From NCBI GenBank assembly GCA_034437615.1, contig DAOTTW010000134.1, positions 1 to 5,927 on the forward strand: a stretch of DNA of 5,927 bases, read 5' to 3'. Each line of letters begins with the position of its first letter. Within the stretch, counting starts at the first letter, position 1. This DNA comes from DAOTTW01 sp034437615 (GTDB taxonomy: Bacteria; Chloroflexota; Anaerolineae; Aggregatilineales; Phototrophicaceae). A program made the position numbers and the translations under genes. The notes beneath the pieces are model-generated. The model saw nothing but the letters and a program-made list of their open reading frames with translations. It searched no databases and was not told where the DNA came from. Positions 1-5,514 of this stretch are shown piece after piece.

Positions 1-920
1 AGCGCCAAACCCAGGCCAAGCACGCCAATCGTAGCTACATATTCACCAAATAGCAGCCCATCGTAGCTGGGTAGCAGCGCTCGACCCATATATAGCGGTG
101 GCAGCGAGAAGGCCGTCGCCTCCTGCACGTTAAAGCCGCCCTCACGGTTGGACAGGCCGGAGAGTTCCAGCGCAGGCAATAGTTGCGGGATGGCCAGCAG
201 TGCGGCAATCAGGGCGGCAGATGCCAGCAATAGCAGGGCCGATGCACTGCGGCGCAGGGCCGACAGGACTTTCTCTGCCCGTGCGATGCTGTGGCCAAGC
301 GCGAAAATGCCCAGGCCGACGCCGCTGATAAACACCGTCTGCGTGTGCCCACTGAAGATTTGCAGCGCCCAGGCCGCCGCCAAAAGCAATAACCAGCGCA
401 GCTTATGCCGACCCGATAGCAGCCCGTGCAGCAGCAAAAATAACCAGGGCATCCACGCCAACCCCTGCAATTGGTTGATCTGCTCCACGTGTGCCCCGAT
501 GTAGCCACCGAACGCGAAAATCACGCCTGCTAGCAGCGCGGGCCAATAACCTGCATCGGTATACACACGCCGGAACAGCGCATAAGCACCTAATCCAGCC
601 CAGAGGACGTGCAGCAAAATGCTGATGCGTATGGCGTTTGGGGCATCTAGCGGCGTCAGGGGCCAGTTCAGGGGGTAAAAGGTGCCGAGTTGCGGATTTG
701 CCAGCAGTGGCACGCCCATAAAGAGTTCCGGTGCCCACAGCGGCAATTCACCCAGCCGAAACGCCGCGTGTCGGGCATCCCAATAAGGATAGAAATAGCC
801 ATAGGTATCGCCACGCGCCAAGATTAGATCGGTGAAGGCCAACTCATGAAAAAACAGCAGCGTCAGCGCTAACAAGCAAGCAAATGCTGTTGTAGTACGA
901 ATTAGACGTAATTGTTGCAT
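1..920 (-). CDS. Polytopic membrane protein, YfhO-like / GT-C-type (C-terminus beyond window)
   Basis: An uninterrupted minus-strand frame runs from ATG at 920 to the left edge and gives 306 complete codons. The protein opens with a short basic stretch (MQQLRLIR) and a membrane segment at about 10-27, then an extracytoplasmic loop with GDTYGYFYPYWD (37-48). The motif MGVPLLANPQ (68-77) followed by GTFYPLNW is typical of YfhO-like bacterial membrane proteins, as are FSGHTQ (189-194) and the block SLPP...LLPSYDG..FGEYVATIGVLGL (272-305). Further hydrophobic helices lie near 97-116, 126-143, 153-168, 174-188, 193-209 and 227-248. YfhO-like proteins have a GT-C glycosyltransferase-like architecture, and some act in sugar modification of envelope polymers; the substrate here cannot be read. 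The start lies 3 nt after the stop of the kinase-fold gene, so the two are probably co-transcribed and translationally coupled. No strong Shine-Dalgarno is visible. Coding is very secure and the family moderately secure. Confidence 0.85.
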   Translation of the reverse strand, partial: MQQLRLIRTTTAFACLLALTLLFFHELAFTDLILARGDTYGYFYPYWDARHAAFRLGELPLWAPELFMGVPLLANPQLGTFYPLNWPLTPLDAPNAIRISILLHVLWAGLGAYALFRRVYTDAGYWPALLAGVIFAFGGYIGAHVEQINQLQGLAWMPWLFLLLHGLLSGRHKLRWLLLLAAAWALQIFSGHTQTVFISGVGLGIFALGHSIARAEKVLSALRRSASALLLLASAALIAALLAIPQLLPALELSGLSNREGGFNVQEATAFSLPPLYMGRALLPSYDGLLFGEYVATIGVLGLGLA

Positions 921-923
921 GGG

Positions 924-1823
924 CTAGGCTTGCAGGTCAAATGTGAAAAAGCCTGTTGGCTCGCCCTCATAGCCGCTGATGGCCTGCTGAATGTCGTCAT
1001 AGAATTCCAGCGCGCTTTTCTGGCGTTTTGCCGGTGGTTTGGCCAGCGCTTGCCAGAAGGCCAGCGCCAAATCCTGCGGCAGATGCTGCTTGATGTAATG
1101 CGGTGGCAGCGCCACGTCGTTCATATGCTTTTGCATCAGCTTGTAGATAGTCGGCGCTTCAAAGGGCGCACGCCCGCTAATCAGTTCATAGGTGATGCAC
1201 GCCAGCGAATACAGATCGCTTGCGGGTTGTGGACGGTGCCCATCCCACAATTCCGGCGCGGCGTACTTGCTCATGTGAAACGAGTTGGTGGTTTCCAGCC
1301 CATAAATCAGCTTATGCAAGCGCGAAATGCCGATGTCTGATAGATGTGCCTGCCCGTACTCATCGAAGAGGATGTTATGCGGGTCCACCTGACCATGTAC
1401 AATCTCTGCGTGGTGGATGTCATCCAGCGCCGCCGCTAAACGCAGCAGCAAATCCCCTACTTCGCCCAGGGATGGCAGCGGGCGGGCGTCCGCATCTTCA
1501 TAGTGCTGTCTGAGGCGTGCTTCCAACGAGCCACCTTTCATCACATGCAGCGCGATATACAGTGAGTCCTGGTCGTGGCCGTAATCTTCGATGGGCACAA
1601 CGTACGGAGAGCTAATCTGCGAAAAGCTGGCGAGTTGTTCCTGGCAAGCAGCGAGTACGGCCTCTTTGTCGCCCTTGATGATGGGCATGACGCGCAGCGC
1701 GACCTGTTTACCCGTCTCTTCATGTATCGCATAATAAACGCTGTTATTGGTGGACAGCCCTAGTAACTGCGTGCAAGCGTATGGCCCGAACTTGCGGTGT
1801 GGCGGGCGTGTATTATCGAACAT
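924..1823 (-). CDS. Protein kinase-fold protein, predicted catalytically dead (pseudokinase)
   Basis: This 299-residue protein covers one Hanks-type kinase domain and nothing else: no membrane segment and no sensor domain. The N-lobe starts at about 12, with LLGLSTNNSVYYA (20-32) where the Gly-rich loop should be; only the first glycine remains. The beta-3 motif is VALR (41-44), with Arg instead of the ATP-binding Lys. The catalytic loop reads IVHGQVDPHNILFD (141-154): HRD has become HGQ (145) and the usual Lys is Asp147, but Asn150 is kept. DFG is DIG (163-165). APE (189-191), DLYSLACITYELISGRAPF (203-221) and the subdomain XI Arg (about 267) are well kept. Loss of the beta-3 Lys and HRD Asp argues for a pseudokinase with a scaffolding or nucleotide-sensing role. 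The ATG at 1823 was chosen because it has ribosome-binding sequence upstream and the kinase fold begins soon after; a longer frame to 1943 adds 40 residues unlike a kinase. It forms an operon with the downstream membrane protein. Confidence 0.9.
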   Translation of the reverse strand: MFDNTRPPHRKFGPYACTQLLGLSTNNSVYYAIHEETGKQVALRVMPIIKGDKEAVLAACQEQLASFSQISSPYVVPIEDYGHDQDSLYIALHVMKGGSLEARLRQHYEDADARPLPSLGEVGDLLLRLAAALDDIHHAEIVHGQVDPHNILFDEYGQAHLSDIGISRLHKLIYGLETTNSFHMSKYAAPELWDGHRPQPASDLYSLACITYELISGRAPFEAPTIYKLMQKHMNDVALPPHYIKQHLPQDLALAFWQALAKPPAKRQKSALEFYDDIQQAISGYEGEPTGFFTFDLQA

Positions 1824-1827
1824 GTCG

Positions 1828-1839
1828 CCTTTATCCCTT
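1828..1839 (-). promoter_or_regulatory. Ribosome-binding region of the kinase-fold gene
   Basis: Read on the minus strand, AAGGGA (1839-1834) and AAAGG (1832-1828) lie 10 and 4 nt before the ATG at 1823. Either could pair with the 16S anti-Shine-Dalgarno. They favour the internal ATG over the first Met of the longer open frame at 1943. Confidence 0.5.
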
Positions 1840-1907
1840 ACATGCCCAGCGAGGCCAAAAACAGTACAATAGATAAGGCATACACTCGCGTGCAGGGCCT
1901 CATCGTT

Positions 1908-1936
1908 ATCATAGTGCAACATGTGCTGTGATGCAA
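1908..1936 (-). promoter_or_regulatory. Candidate sigma70-type promoter for the kinase-fold/membrane-protein unit
   Basis: On the minus strand TTGCAT (1936-1931) and TATGAT (1913-1908) are separated by 17 nt. The -10 matches the consensus at five of six positions and the -35 only at its TTG. Transcription would start near 1901 and give a leader of roughly 78 nt. The site overlaps the first codons of the divergent YihY gene if that gene starts at 1921. The match is weak and could be chance. Confidence 0.25.
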
Positions 1937-2967
1937 AACCCATTCAAGAAACAGCGAAGGACCGATTTGTTTTGTTTAAACGGCTCATCCGACGATTCAA
2001 ATTACGCTGGCTGGCGTGGTGGTCGCGCCGTTCAGCATCCACGCGCACACTACCCGGCTATTTGTGGCGTGCTCTGTTCAATTACCTGCGTTATGGCGCG
2101 CGTCAGGCCGCAGCACTGGCCTATTTTGCGCTGTTTTCAGTCTTTCCGCTGACGTTGCTGCTGGCCGTTGGCCTCAGTCGGTTGGCGGGGCCAGCCGTCG
2201 CGCAGGAACAAATTGCAGAGGGGTTGGCGCTCTTCTTGCCAGAGCGCACCGTCACAGAGATGCAGACGACGCTGCAAAGCGCACTGGAACAAGGCACCGA
2301 GTTCAGCGTGGTGGCGTCGTTGGGCCTGATCTGGTCCGCATTGGGCCTCTTCTCGCATCTCACGATGGCGCTCGATTTTATCTTCGATGTGCCCTCTATG
2401 CGTAGCATCTGGCGGCAACGCCTGCTGGCTGGGCTGATGAGCCTGACGCTGGTGGTGCTGGTGCTGACCTCGTTTTTGACATCGGGTGTGCTGCGTCTCG
2501 TCTCTGTCTTCTTGCTGGATCAACCGAGCATCTGGTTAGACATTGGGCGCTTGTTTCTGCCGCTGGGGTTGGATTTAGCGATCTTCGCGCTGTTGTTCCG
2601 CTATGTGCCTGCGCGCCGCGTGCTGTGGGATGCGGTGTGGCCTGCGGCCATGTTCGGCGCTGTCGGCTGGGAATTTGCGAAGGAAGCGTTTGAGTGGTAT
2701 CTGACGGACTTGGCCAACTATTCAGTGATTTACGGCAGCATCGCCACTGTGATTGTGCTGCTCTTCTGGGCCTACGTCATCGCGTCGATTTTCATGTTCA
2801 GCGCGGAGCTATGCGCCCGTCTGAATGAGTGGTTGCTAGCAGAGAAAGAGCGACAGGCCGACATACGCCGCGAGCAGCGCGACACAGCGTACCTGTATTA
2901 TCACGGGCTGGCCCGCAACACAGGCACACGCGACGAACAGCAAAACGCCCTGCCCGATAACACCTGA
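1921..2967 (+). CDS. YihY/BrkB-family inner-membrane protein
   Basis: This 348-residue polytopic protein has the hallmarks of the YihY/virulence factor BrkB family (PF03631). A basic N-terminal region (about 19-50) leads into RQAAALAYFALFSVFPL (61-77), the typical first membrane helix. Further helices lie at about 128-151, 168-192, 208-227, 235-252 and 268-295. The family signature is clear in FRYVP (226-230), GWEFAKEAFEWY (249-260) and YSVIYGSIATVIVLLFWAY (267-285), followed by a conserved acidic end of the last helix (SAEL, 294-297). The tail from about 305 is charged and cytoplasmic. The molecular function of the family is unsettled; it was once called RNase BN, an assignment since withdrawn. 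The start is uncertain: ATG 1921 has no visible Shine-Dalgarno, whereas TTG 1972 has AAGGA (1957-1961) 10 nt upstream and would remove 17 poorly conserved residues. It is divergent from the kinase-fold gene and convergent with the GTPase gene, so probably a single-gene unit. Confidence 0.92.
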   Translation: MCCDAKPIQETAKDRFVLFKRLIRRFKLRWLAWWSRRSASTRTLPGYLWRALFNYLRYGARQAAALAYFALFSVFPLTLLLAVGLSRLAGPAVAQEQIAEGLALFLPERTVTEMQTTLQSALEQGTEFSVVASLGLIWSALGLFSHLTMALDFIFDVPSMRSIWRQRLLAGLMSLTLVVLVLTSFLTSGVLRLVSVFLLDQPSIWLDIGRLFLPLGLDLAIFALLFRYVPARRVLWDAVWPAAMFGAVGWEFAKEAFEWYLTDLANYSVIYGSIATVIVLLFWAYVIASIFMFSAELCARLNEWLLAEKERQADIRREQRDTAYLYYHGLARNTGTRDEQQNALPDNT

Positions 2968-2969
2968 CC

Positions 2970-3518
2970 TCAACCGGACGCGCTGTGCTCATGCACTTGC
3001 ATCAGCAGCTCAATCACCACTTCGCGGATGCTGTGGGGGTCCGTTACGCTGCATGGCAGCACCGGAATATCACGGATGCCCAGGCCCAGGCGGATGTCGT
3101 CTGGTTTCCACGCTTGCGGATGATCTTGTTTGGTAGCAGCGACGACGACGGGCGTATACCTGTCGATATTCGACACCGTGTACAAGATACTGACGAACTT
3201 GCCGAACGTGGCTGGTCTGGTGCTATCGACCAACACCAGAAAGCCCGTCGCACGCACCTTCATCACGACATCCCGCAACCACATGAAGTCGTAATCGGCT
3301 GAGACGGGCGGCTCCAGGAAATGCAGGATCAAGCTATCATCCACCCGCACACGCCCGAAAAACCAGCCGCGCTGCTGTTCGTCTTGCCATTCGGTATATT
3401 GGCTGACGGACTCGATGAAGCACGTTTTGCCAGCACCGTTAACCCCGGCGACGATGACTTTAAAGGTTTGCGCCGCTTTTTTGCGGCGGCGGCGTTTTGG
3501 ATGTGTTGGCGCAACCAT
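2970..3518 (-). CDS. Small Ras-like GTPase, conservon CvnD/COG2229-like
   Basis: This protein is 182 residues long. A very basic N-terminus (PKRRRRKKAA, 7-16) precedes the domain. The first strand and P-loop read FKVIVAGVNGAGKT (19-32), an intact Walker A/G1. The region DFMWLRDVVMKVRATGFLVLVDSTRP (77-102) resembles the FMWxDL...GAVVLVDxxR stretch of actinobacterial conservon GTPases (CvnD) and other COG2229 proteins. G4 is TKQD (129-132) and G5 is probably PCSV (155-158). G3 is abnormal: the position of DTPGQ is FLEPPVS (67-73), without the usual Gly and Gln. Such GTPases usually act as cytoplasmic switches beside signalling or motility proteins; no roadblock-domain partner is in the window. 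The ATG at 3518 has AGGGA four nt upstream on the minus strand. The stop lies 2 nt from the stop of the YihY gene, tail to tail. The family is secure; whether it hydrolyses GTP is open. Confidence 0.88.
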   Translation of the reverse strand: MVAPTHPKRRRRKKAAQTFKVIVAGVNGAGKTCFIESVSQYTEWQDEQQRGWFFGRVRVDDSLILHFLEPPVSADYDFMWLRDVVMKVRATGFLVLVDSTRPATFGKFVSILYTVSNIDRYTPVVVAATKQDHPQAWKPDDIRLGLGIRDIPVLPCSVTDPHSIREVVIELLMQVHEHSASG

Positions 3519-3557
3519 AACGTCCCTGAGAAAATTTGAATAACGTCAATACTATCT

Positions 3558-3581
3558 TTATGAACTGTTGTCTTATGAACT
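3558..3581. repeat. 9-bp direct repeat in the divergent intergenic region
   Basis: TTATGAACT occurs at 3558-3566 and again at 3573-3581, with a start-to-start distance of 15 nt. The pair sits between the two divergent genes, in what would be the leader of the GTPase transcript. It could be a tandem operator half-site arrangement or chance in this AT-richer stretch. The remaining part of 3519-3669 shows no gene. Confidence 0.35.
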
Positions 3582-3592
3582 CATTCAGGACC

Positions 3593-3601
3593 ATTGTACC
3601 A
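3593..3601 (-). promoter_or_regulatory. Candidate extended -10 promoter for the GTPase gene
   Basis: On the minus strand TGGTACAAT (3601-3593) fits an extended -10 element (TGn plus a five-of-six match to TATAAT). No good -35 is seen, which is tolerable for extended -10 promoters. Transcription would begin near 3586, about 68 nt before the ATG, just upstream of the 9-bp direct repeat. Confidence 0.3.
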
Positions 3602-3669
3602 GTAAAGCACGCTGTTTCTACTGTCGGGTTGTAACCTCGCTGGTAATTCATTTAGGTCGCGTTTAAATC

Positions 3670-4377
3670 ATGCCTGTTGGCCGACGTTTAAGAGGCATCG
3701 TAGCCAGTCGCACGGTTTGGGCCTATAATGAGGCTGCATTTCAAAACGTATACACATGGCAGGAAAGATCACAACAGGTGATTATTCGTCGTCGCTCAAA
3801 TAATATCGTGCCGTACCCAAAAGGTTTATTACTGTGGGCCTTGCGTAGCCCGCTTTATTTTTATCAGCTTGGGCTAGGCTGGCTGCTTGGCCTGACGACA
3901 TTTATGGTTTTGACGACACGCGGACGCAAAAGCGGTTTGTCGCGCCACGTCGTTTTAGAATTTCGGCGGCATGGCAGCCGCTACTATGTGGTATCCGGCT
4001 GGGGCACGCGCCCGCAGTGGTATCAGAATATCCTGGCTGACCCCTACGTGACGATCCAGCATGGCCGTCAAACGCTGCGTGCCCGTGCTATCCCAGTGAA
4101 TGACCCCGCCGAGGCATTGCGGGCCGTGCACCTGTTCAGCCGCAGTACCCGCGTGCACAACATGCTGCTTTCAAGCATGAGCACAGAGACCACCATTAAT
4201 CTGCGCACACTAACAGAAGTGGCCGACGAATTCACCGTCGTGCGCTTACAGATAGAGCAGGGTGAGCCGCCGCTTGCAGGTGTTGAGCGTAAAATCCATT
4301 GGGGGTTGCCGCTGGCTTTGTTGGGTTTGCCTGTGGTTTGGCTGCTGCTGCGTTTGTTCGCCCATGATGATGCCTGA
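3670..4377 (+). CDS. Nitroreductase-family deazaflavin (F420)-dependent oxidoreductase with C-terminal membrane segment
   Basis: The frame from ATG 3670 gives 235 residues. The core is the split-barrel fold of the F420H2-dependent quinone reductase/Ddn family (PF04075). LTTRGRKSGLSRHVVLEF (81-98) is the hallmark cofactor-phosphate-binding motif. It is followed by GSRYYVVSGWGTRPQWYQNILADPYVTI (102-129), matching the family pattern in which a Trp and the WYxNLxAxP block line the cofactor site. Such enzymes use reduced F420 (some bind FMN, heme or fatty acids) to reduce quinones or nitro compounds. A hydrophobic helix at about 51-75 precedes the core, and WGLPLALLGLPVVWLLLRLF (211-230) followed by HDDA looks like a C-terminal membrane anchor. 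The start is doubtful: residues 1-36 do not resemble the family, their codons are less GC-rich in third position than the gene body, and GTG 3778 has AGGAAAG upstream (199 residues). The last codons and stop lie within a 40-bp tandem duplication. Confidence 0.85.
   Translation: MPVGRRLRGIVASRTVWAYNEAAFQNVYTWQERSQQVIIRRRSNNIVPYPKGLLLWALRSPLYFYQLGLGWLLGLTTFMVLTTRGRKSGLSRHVVLEFRRHGSRYYVVSGWGTRPQWYQNILADPYVTIQHGRQTLRARAIPVNDPAEALRAVHLFSRSTRVHNMLLSSMSTETTINLRTLTEVADEFTVVRLQIEQGEPPLAGVERKIHWGLPLALLGLPVVWLLLRLFAHDDA
3724..3767 (+). promoter_or_regulatory. Candidate -10 box and Shine-Dalgarno inside the annotated N-terminus of the oxidoreductase gene
   Basis: A perfect TATAAT lies at 3724-3729 and AGGAAAG lies at 3761-3767, 10 nt before an in-frame GTG at 3778. 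No convincing -35 is seen at 16-18 nt. Together the elements suggest that transcription could start near 3736 and translation at 3778 instead of the ATG at 3670. Confidence 0.3.
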
Positions 4378-4442
4378 CGGCTAGACGAAACCAAACCGAC
4401 ATCATGATGATGCCTGACGGCTAGACGAAACCAAACCTACAT
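4363..4442. repeat. 40-bp tandem duplication, two units
   Basis: Unit one is 4363-4402 and unit two is 4403-4442. They match at 39 of 40 positions, the only difference being G4398 versus T4438, and the first 35 bases are identical. Each unit begins with CATGATGATGCCTGA, so the final codons (HDDA) and stop of the oxidoreductase gene are present twice; only the first copy is in use. The junction creates a 10-bp palindrome CATCATGATG (4400-4409). The near identity suggests a recent slippage or duplication event, or selection on the unit. Confidence 0.95.
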
Positions 4443-4450
4443 AACGGTAG

Positions 4451-4470
4451 GGACACGGCTTGCCGTGTCC
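4451..4470. repeat. Compact palindrome (REP-like hairpin)
   Basis: GGACACGG (4451-4458) and CCGTGTCC (4463-4470) are perfect inverted arms around a CTTG loop. The left flank reads GGTAG while the right flank reads GCCAA, so pairing stops at the 8-bp stem. Palindromes built on GTAGGGACACGGC...GCCGTGTCCCTAC are, from memory, common dispersed repeats in Chloroflexota and Cyanobacteria; this would be a copy with a decayed right arm. No T-run follows on the plus strand, so it is not a classical intrinsic terminator, though the RNA hairpin could still stabilise the upstream transcript's 3' end. Confidence 0.7.
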
Positions 4471-4535
4471 GCCAACTGCGAACGCCCAGAACGCCACAAA
4501 TCGTCTGAATTCGTTTTGTCTTTTGTCTTTGATCT

Positions 4536-4542
4536 GAGGGAG
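4536..4542 (+). promoter_or_regulatory. Shine-Dalgarno that fixes the start of the SGNH hydrolase gene
   Basis: GAGGGAG (4536-4542) ends 3 nt before the ATG at 4546, with its GAGG core 6 nt upstream. It supports this ATG over an in-frame GTG at 4465, which falls inside the palindrome. Just before it lies TTTTGTC in two tandem copies (4514-4527). Confidence 0.7.
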
Positions 4543-4545
4543 AAA

Positions 4546-5484
4546 ATGGCACAAGCCGACACACAGGAAAGACCCCGCAAAACGCTGCTGGACCACCTGA
4601 AGGCGCTGCTTGGCGCATTTCTGATCGTCGGCGGCACGTTCTTGCTGATTGAACTGGCGCTGCGGGTGGTCGATCCCTGGGGCATCGCCTATTTTGATGA
4701 TCTGGCGTATATGGGCAATGAAGTTTTCGCCACGCACCCACAGCGCGGCTTTTACATGCCCGATGACACGTACAGCTTCAGCCATTGGCAGGCCACCATT
4801 GCCGACGAACGGCGCATCGTGCCGGATACGGACACAGACGCCGCCTGTGACATCGCTGTACTGGGGGATTCGGTGGCGTTTGGCTACGGCGTGTCGGATC
4901 AGGCCGCGTGGGTGAATCAGGTTGCGGAGGCCATGCCACAGACGCACATCCTGAATTATGCGGTACCGCGCTATAACAGCACGAACGTCCTGCAAACCTA
5001 TGAAACCATCGAAGCCGAGAACCCGGCAGACGCCTATTTATATCTGATCGTGCAGAACGACATCGAGACCGCCATCAACCCCGCCACACAGTATTTTGCA
5101 GGTAGCGGCCAGGGGCTACCGCAGATATTGCGCTATACCAATTTTGCCATTTATCGCGGTACGTCTGCGCCTGTGCTGCTTCAGGGGTCAGGTGACGATA
5201 CAGCCAGCACCGAAGCACCCCTGCCGGATAGCCCGCAGCTTACGCGCTTCTTCGTGGAACTTGAGCGCATGGCGCAGGCCCCGAATCTGACATTAGCGGC
5301 TTTTCAGCAGGAACGGCTGACGAACAACATGGCACAGCGCGATTATGAGCTAGTGTTGCTGGACTATCCACCGCACCGCATCAGCTTTGCGGATTATCAC
5401 CTGAACGCCGTCGGCAATGAAGAACTCGCGGTACAATTGCTGCCTGTTTTCGAGCAACTGCGCGACACGCACTGCAACACGTGA
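4546..5484 (+). CDS. Membrane-anchored SGNH/GDSL-family hydrolase
   Basis: From ATG 4546 the protein has 312 residues. After a charged start (to about 17), LLGAFLIVGGTFLLIELAL (21-39) forms one membrane helix, so the catalytic domain is probably held on the outer face of the membrane. Block I is IAVLGDSVAFGYGV (103-116) with the candidate nucleophile Ser109. Block III is probably VQND (169-172), giving Asn171, with Val in place of the usual Gly. Block V is FADYHLNAVGNEELA (281-295), with His285; the acid sits two residues before the His (Asp283) instead of three as in canonical DxxH. Family members are esterases, lipases or deacetylases acting on lipids or acylated envelope sugars; the substrate is not readable here. 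A polar, low-complexity loop (214-230) separates the central strands from the C-terminal part. The Uma2 gene starts 30 nt downstream and may be co-transcribed. Confidence 0.85.
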   Translation: MAQADTQERPRKTLLDHLKALLGAFLIVGGTFLLIELALRVVDPWGIAYFDDLAYMGNEVFATHPQRGFYMPDDTYSFSHWQATIADERRIVPDTDTDAACDIAVLGDSVAFGYGVSDQAAWVNQVAEAMPQTHILNYAVPRYNSTNVLQTYETIEAENPADAYLYLIVQNDIETAINPATQYFAGSGQGLPQILRYTNFAIYRGTSAPVLLQGSGDDTASTEAPLPDSPQLTRFFVELERMAQAPNLTLAAFQQERLTNNMAQRDYELVLLDYPPHRISFADYHLNAVGNEELAVQLLPVFEQLRDTHCNT

Positions 5485-5514
5485 GGCAAGTCCGAATGCA
5501 AGAGGCAAGACCAC

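Noticed and set aside
148..738. Open frames on both strands within the left-edge membrane-protein gene
   Set aside because: The minus-strand frame from 920 reads through without stops and shows family motifs; the others are Cys/Arg-rich or Ser-rich shadows.
1824..1943. N-terminal extension of the kinase-fold frame to an ATG at 1943
   Set aside because: The extra 40 residues do not resemble a kinase N-lobe, the stretch would overlap the start of the divergent YihY gene, and ribosome-binding sequence sits before the internal ATG at 1823.
3460..3651. Small minus-strand frame across the divergent intergenic region
   Set aside because: It overlaps the N-terminus of the GTPase gene in another frame, has no ribosome-binding site and no recognisable motif.
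921..3880. GGGCTAGGCT present at 921-930 and 3871-3880
   Set aside because: A single 10-bp match in unrelated contexts within this GC-rich window is within chance expectation and no flanking similarity is seen.
4363..4442. Possible CRISPR repeat
   Set aside because: The two 40-bp units are directly adjacent with no spacer, only two copies exist, and no cas gene is nearby.
4451..4470. Intrinsic terminator for the oxidoreductase gene
   Set aside because: The hairpin is good but is followed by GCCAACTGC with no T-run, so it does not meet the usual criteria on the plus strand; on the minus strand the flank CTACCGTT is also not a T-run.
4465..4545. Extension of the SGNH hydrolase to a GTG at 4465
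   Set aside because: The GTG lies inside the palindrome arm, the added 27 residues are low in hydrophobic or family signal, and a strong GAGGGAG precedes the ATG at 4546.
4402..4995. Long antisense open frame opposite the SGNH hydrolase gene
   Set aside because: It crosses the tandem repeat and the palindrome and has no recognisable motif, while the plus strand carries a clear GDS-type hydrolase; it is a shadow of codon bias.
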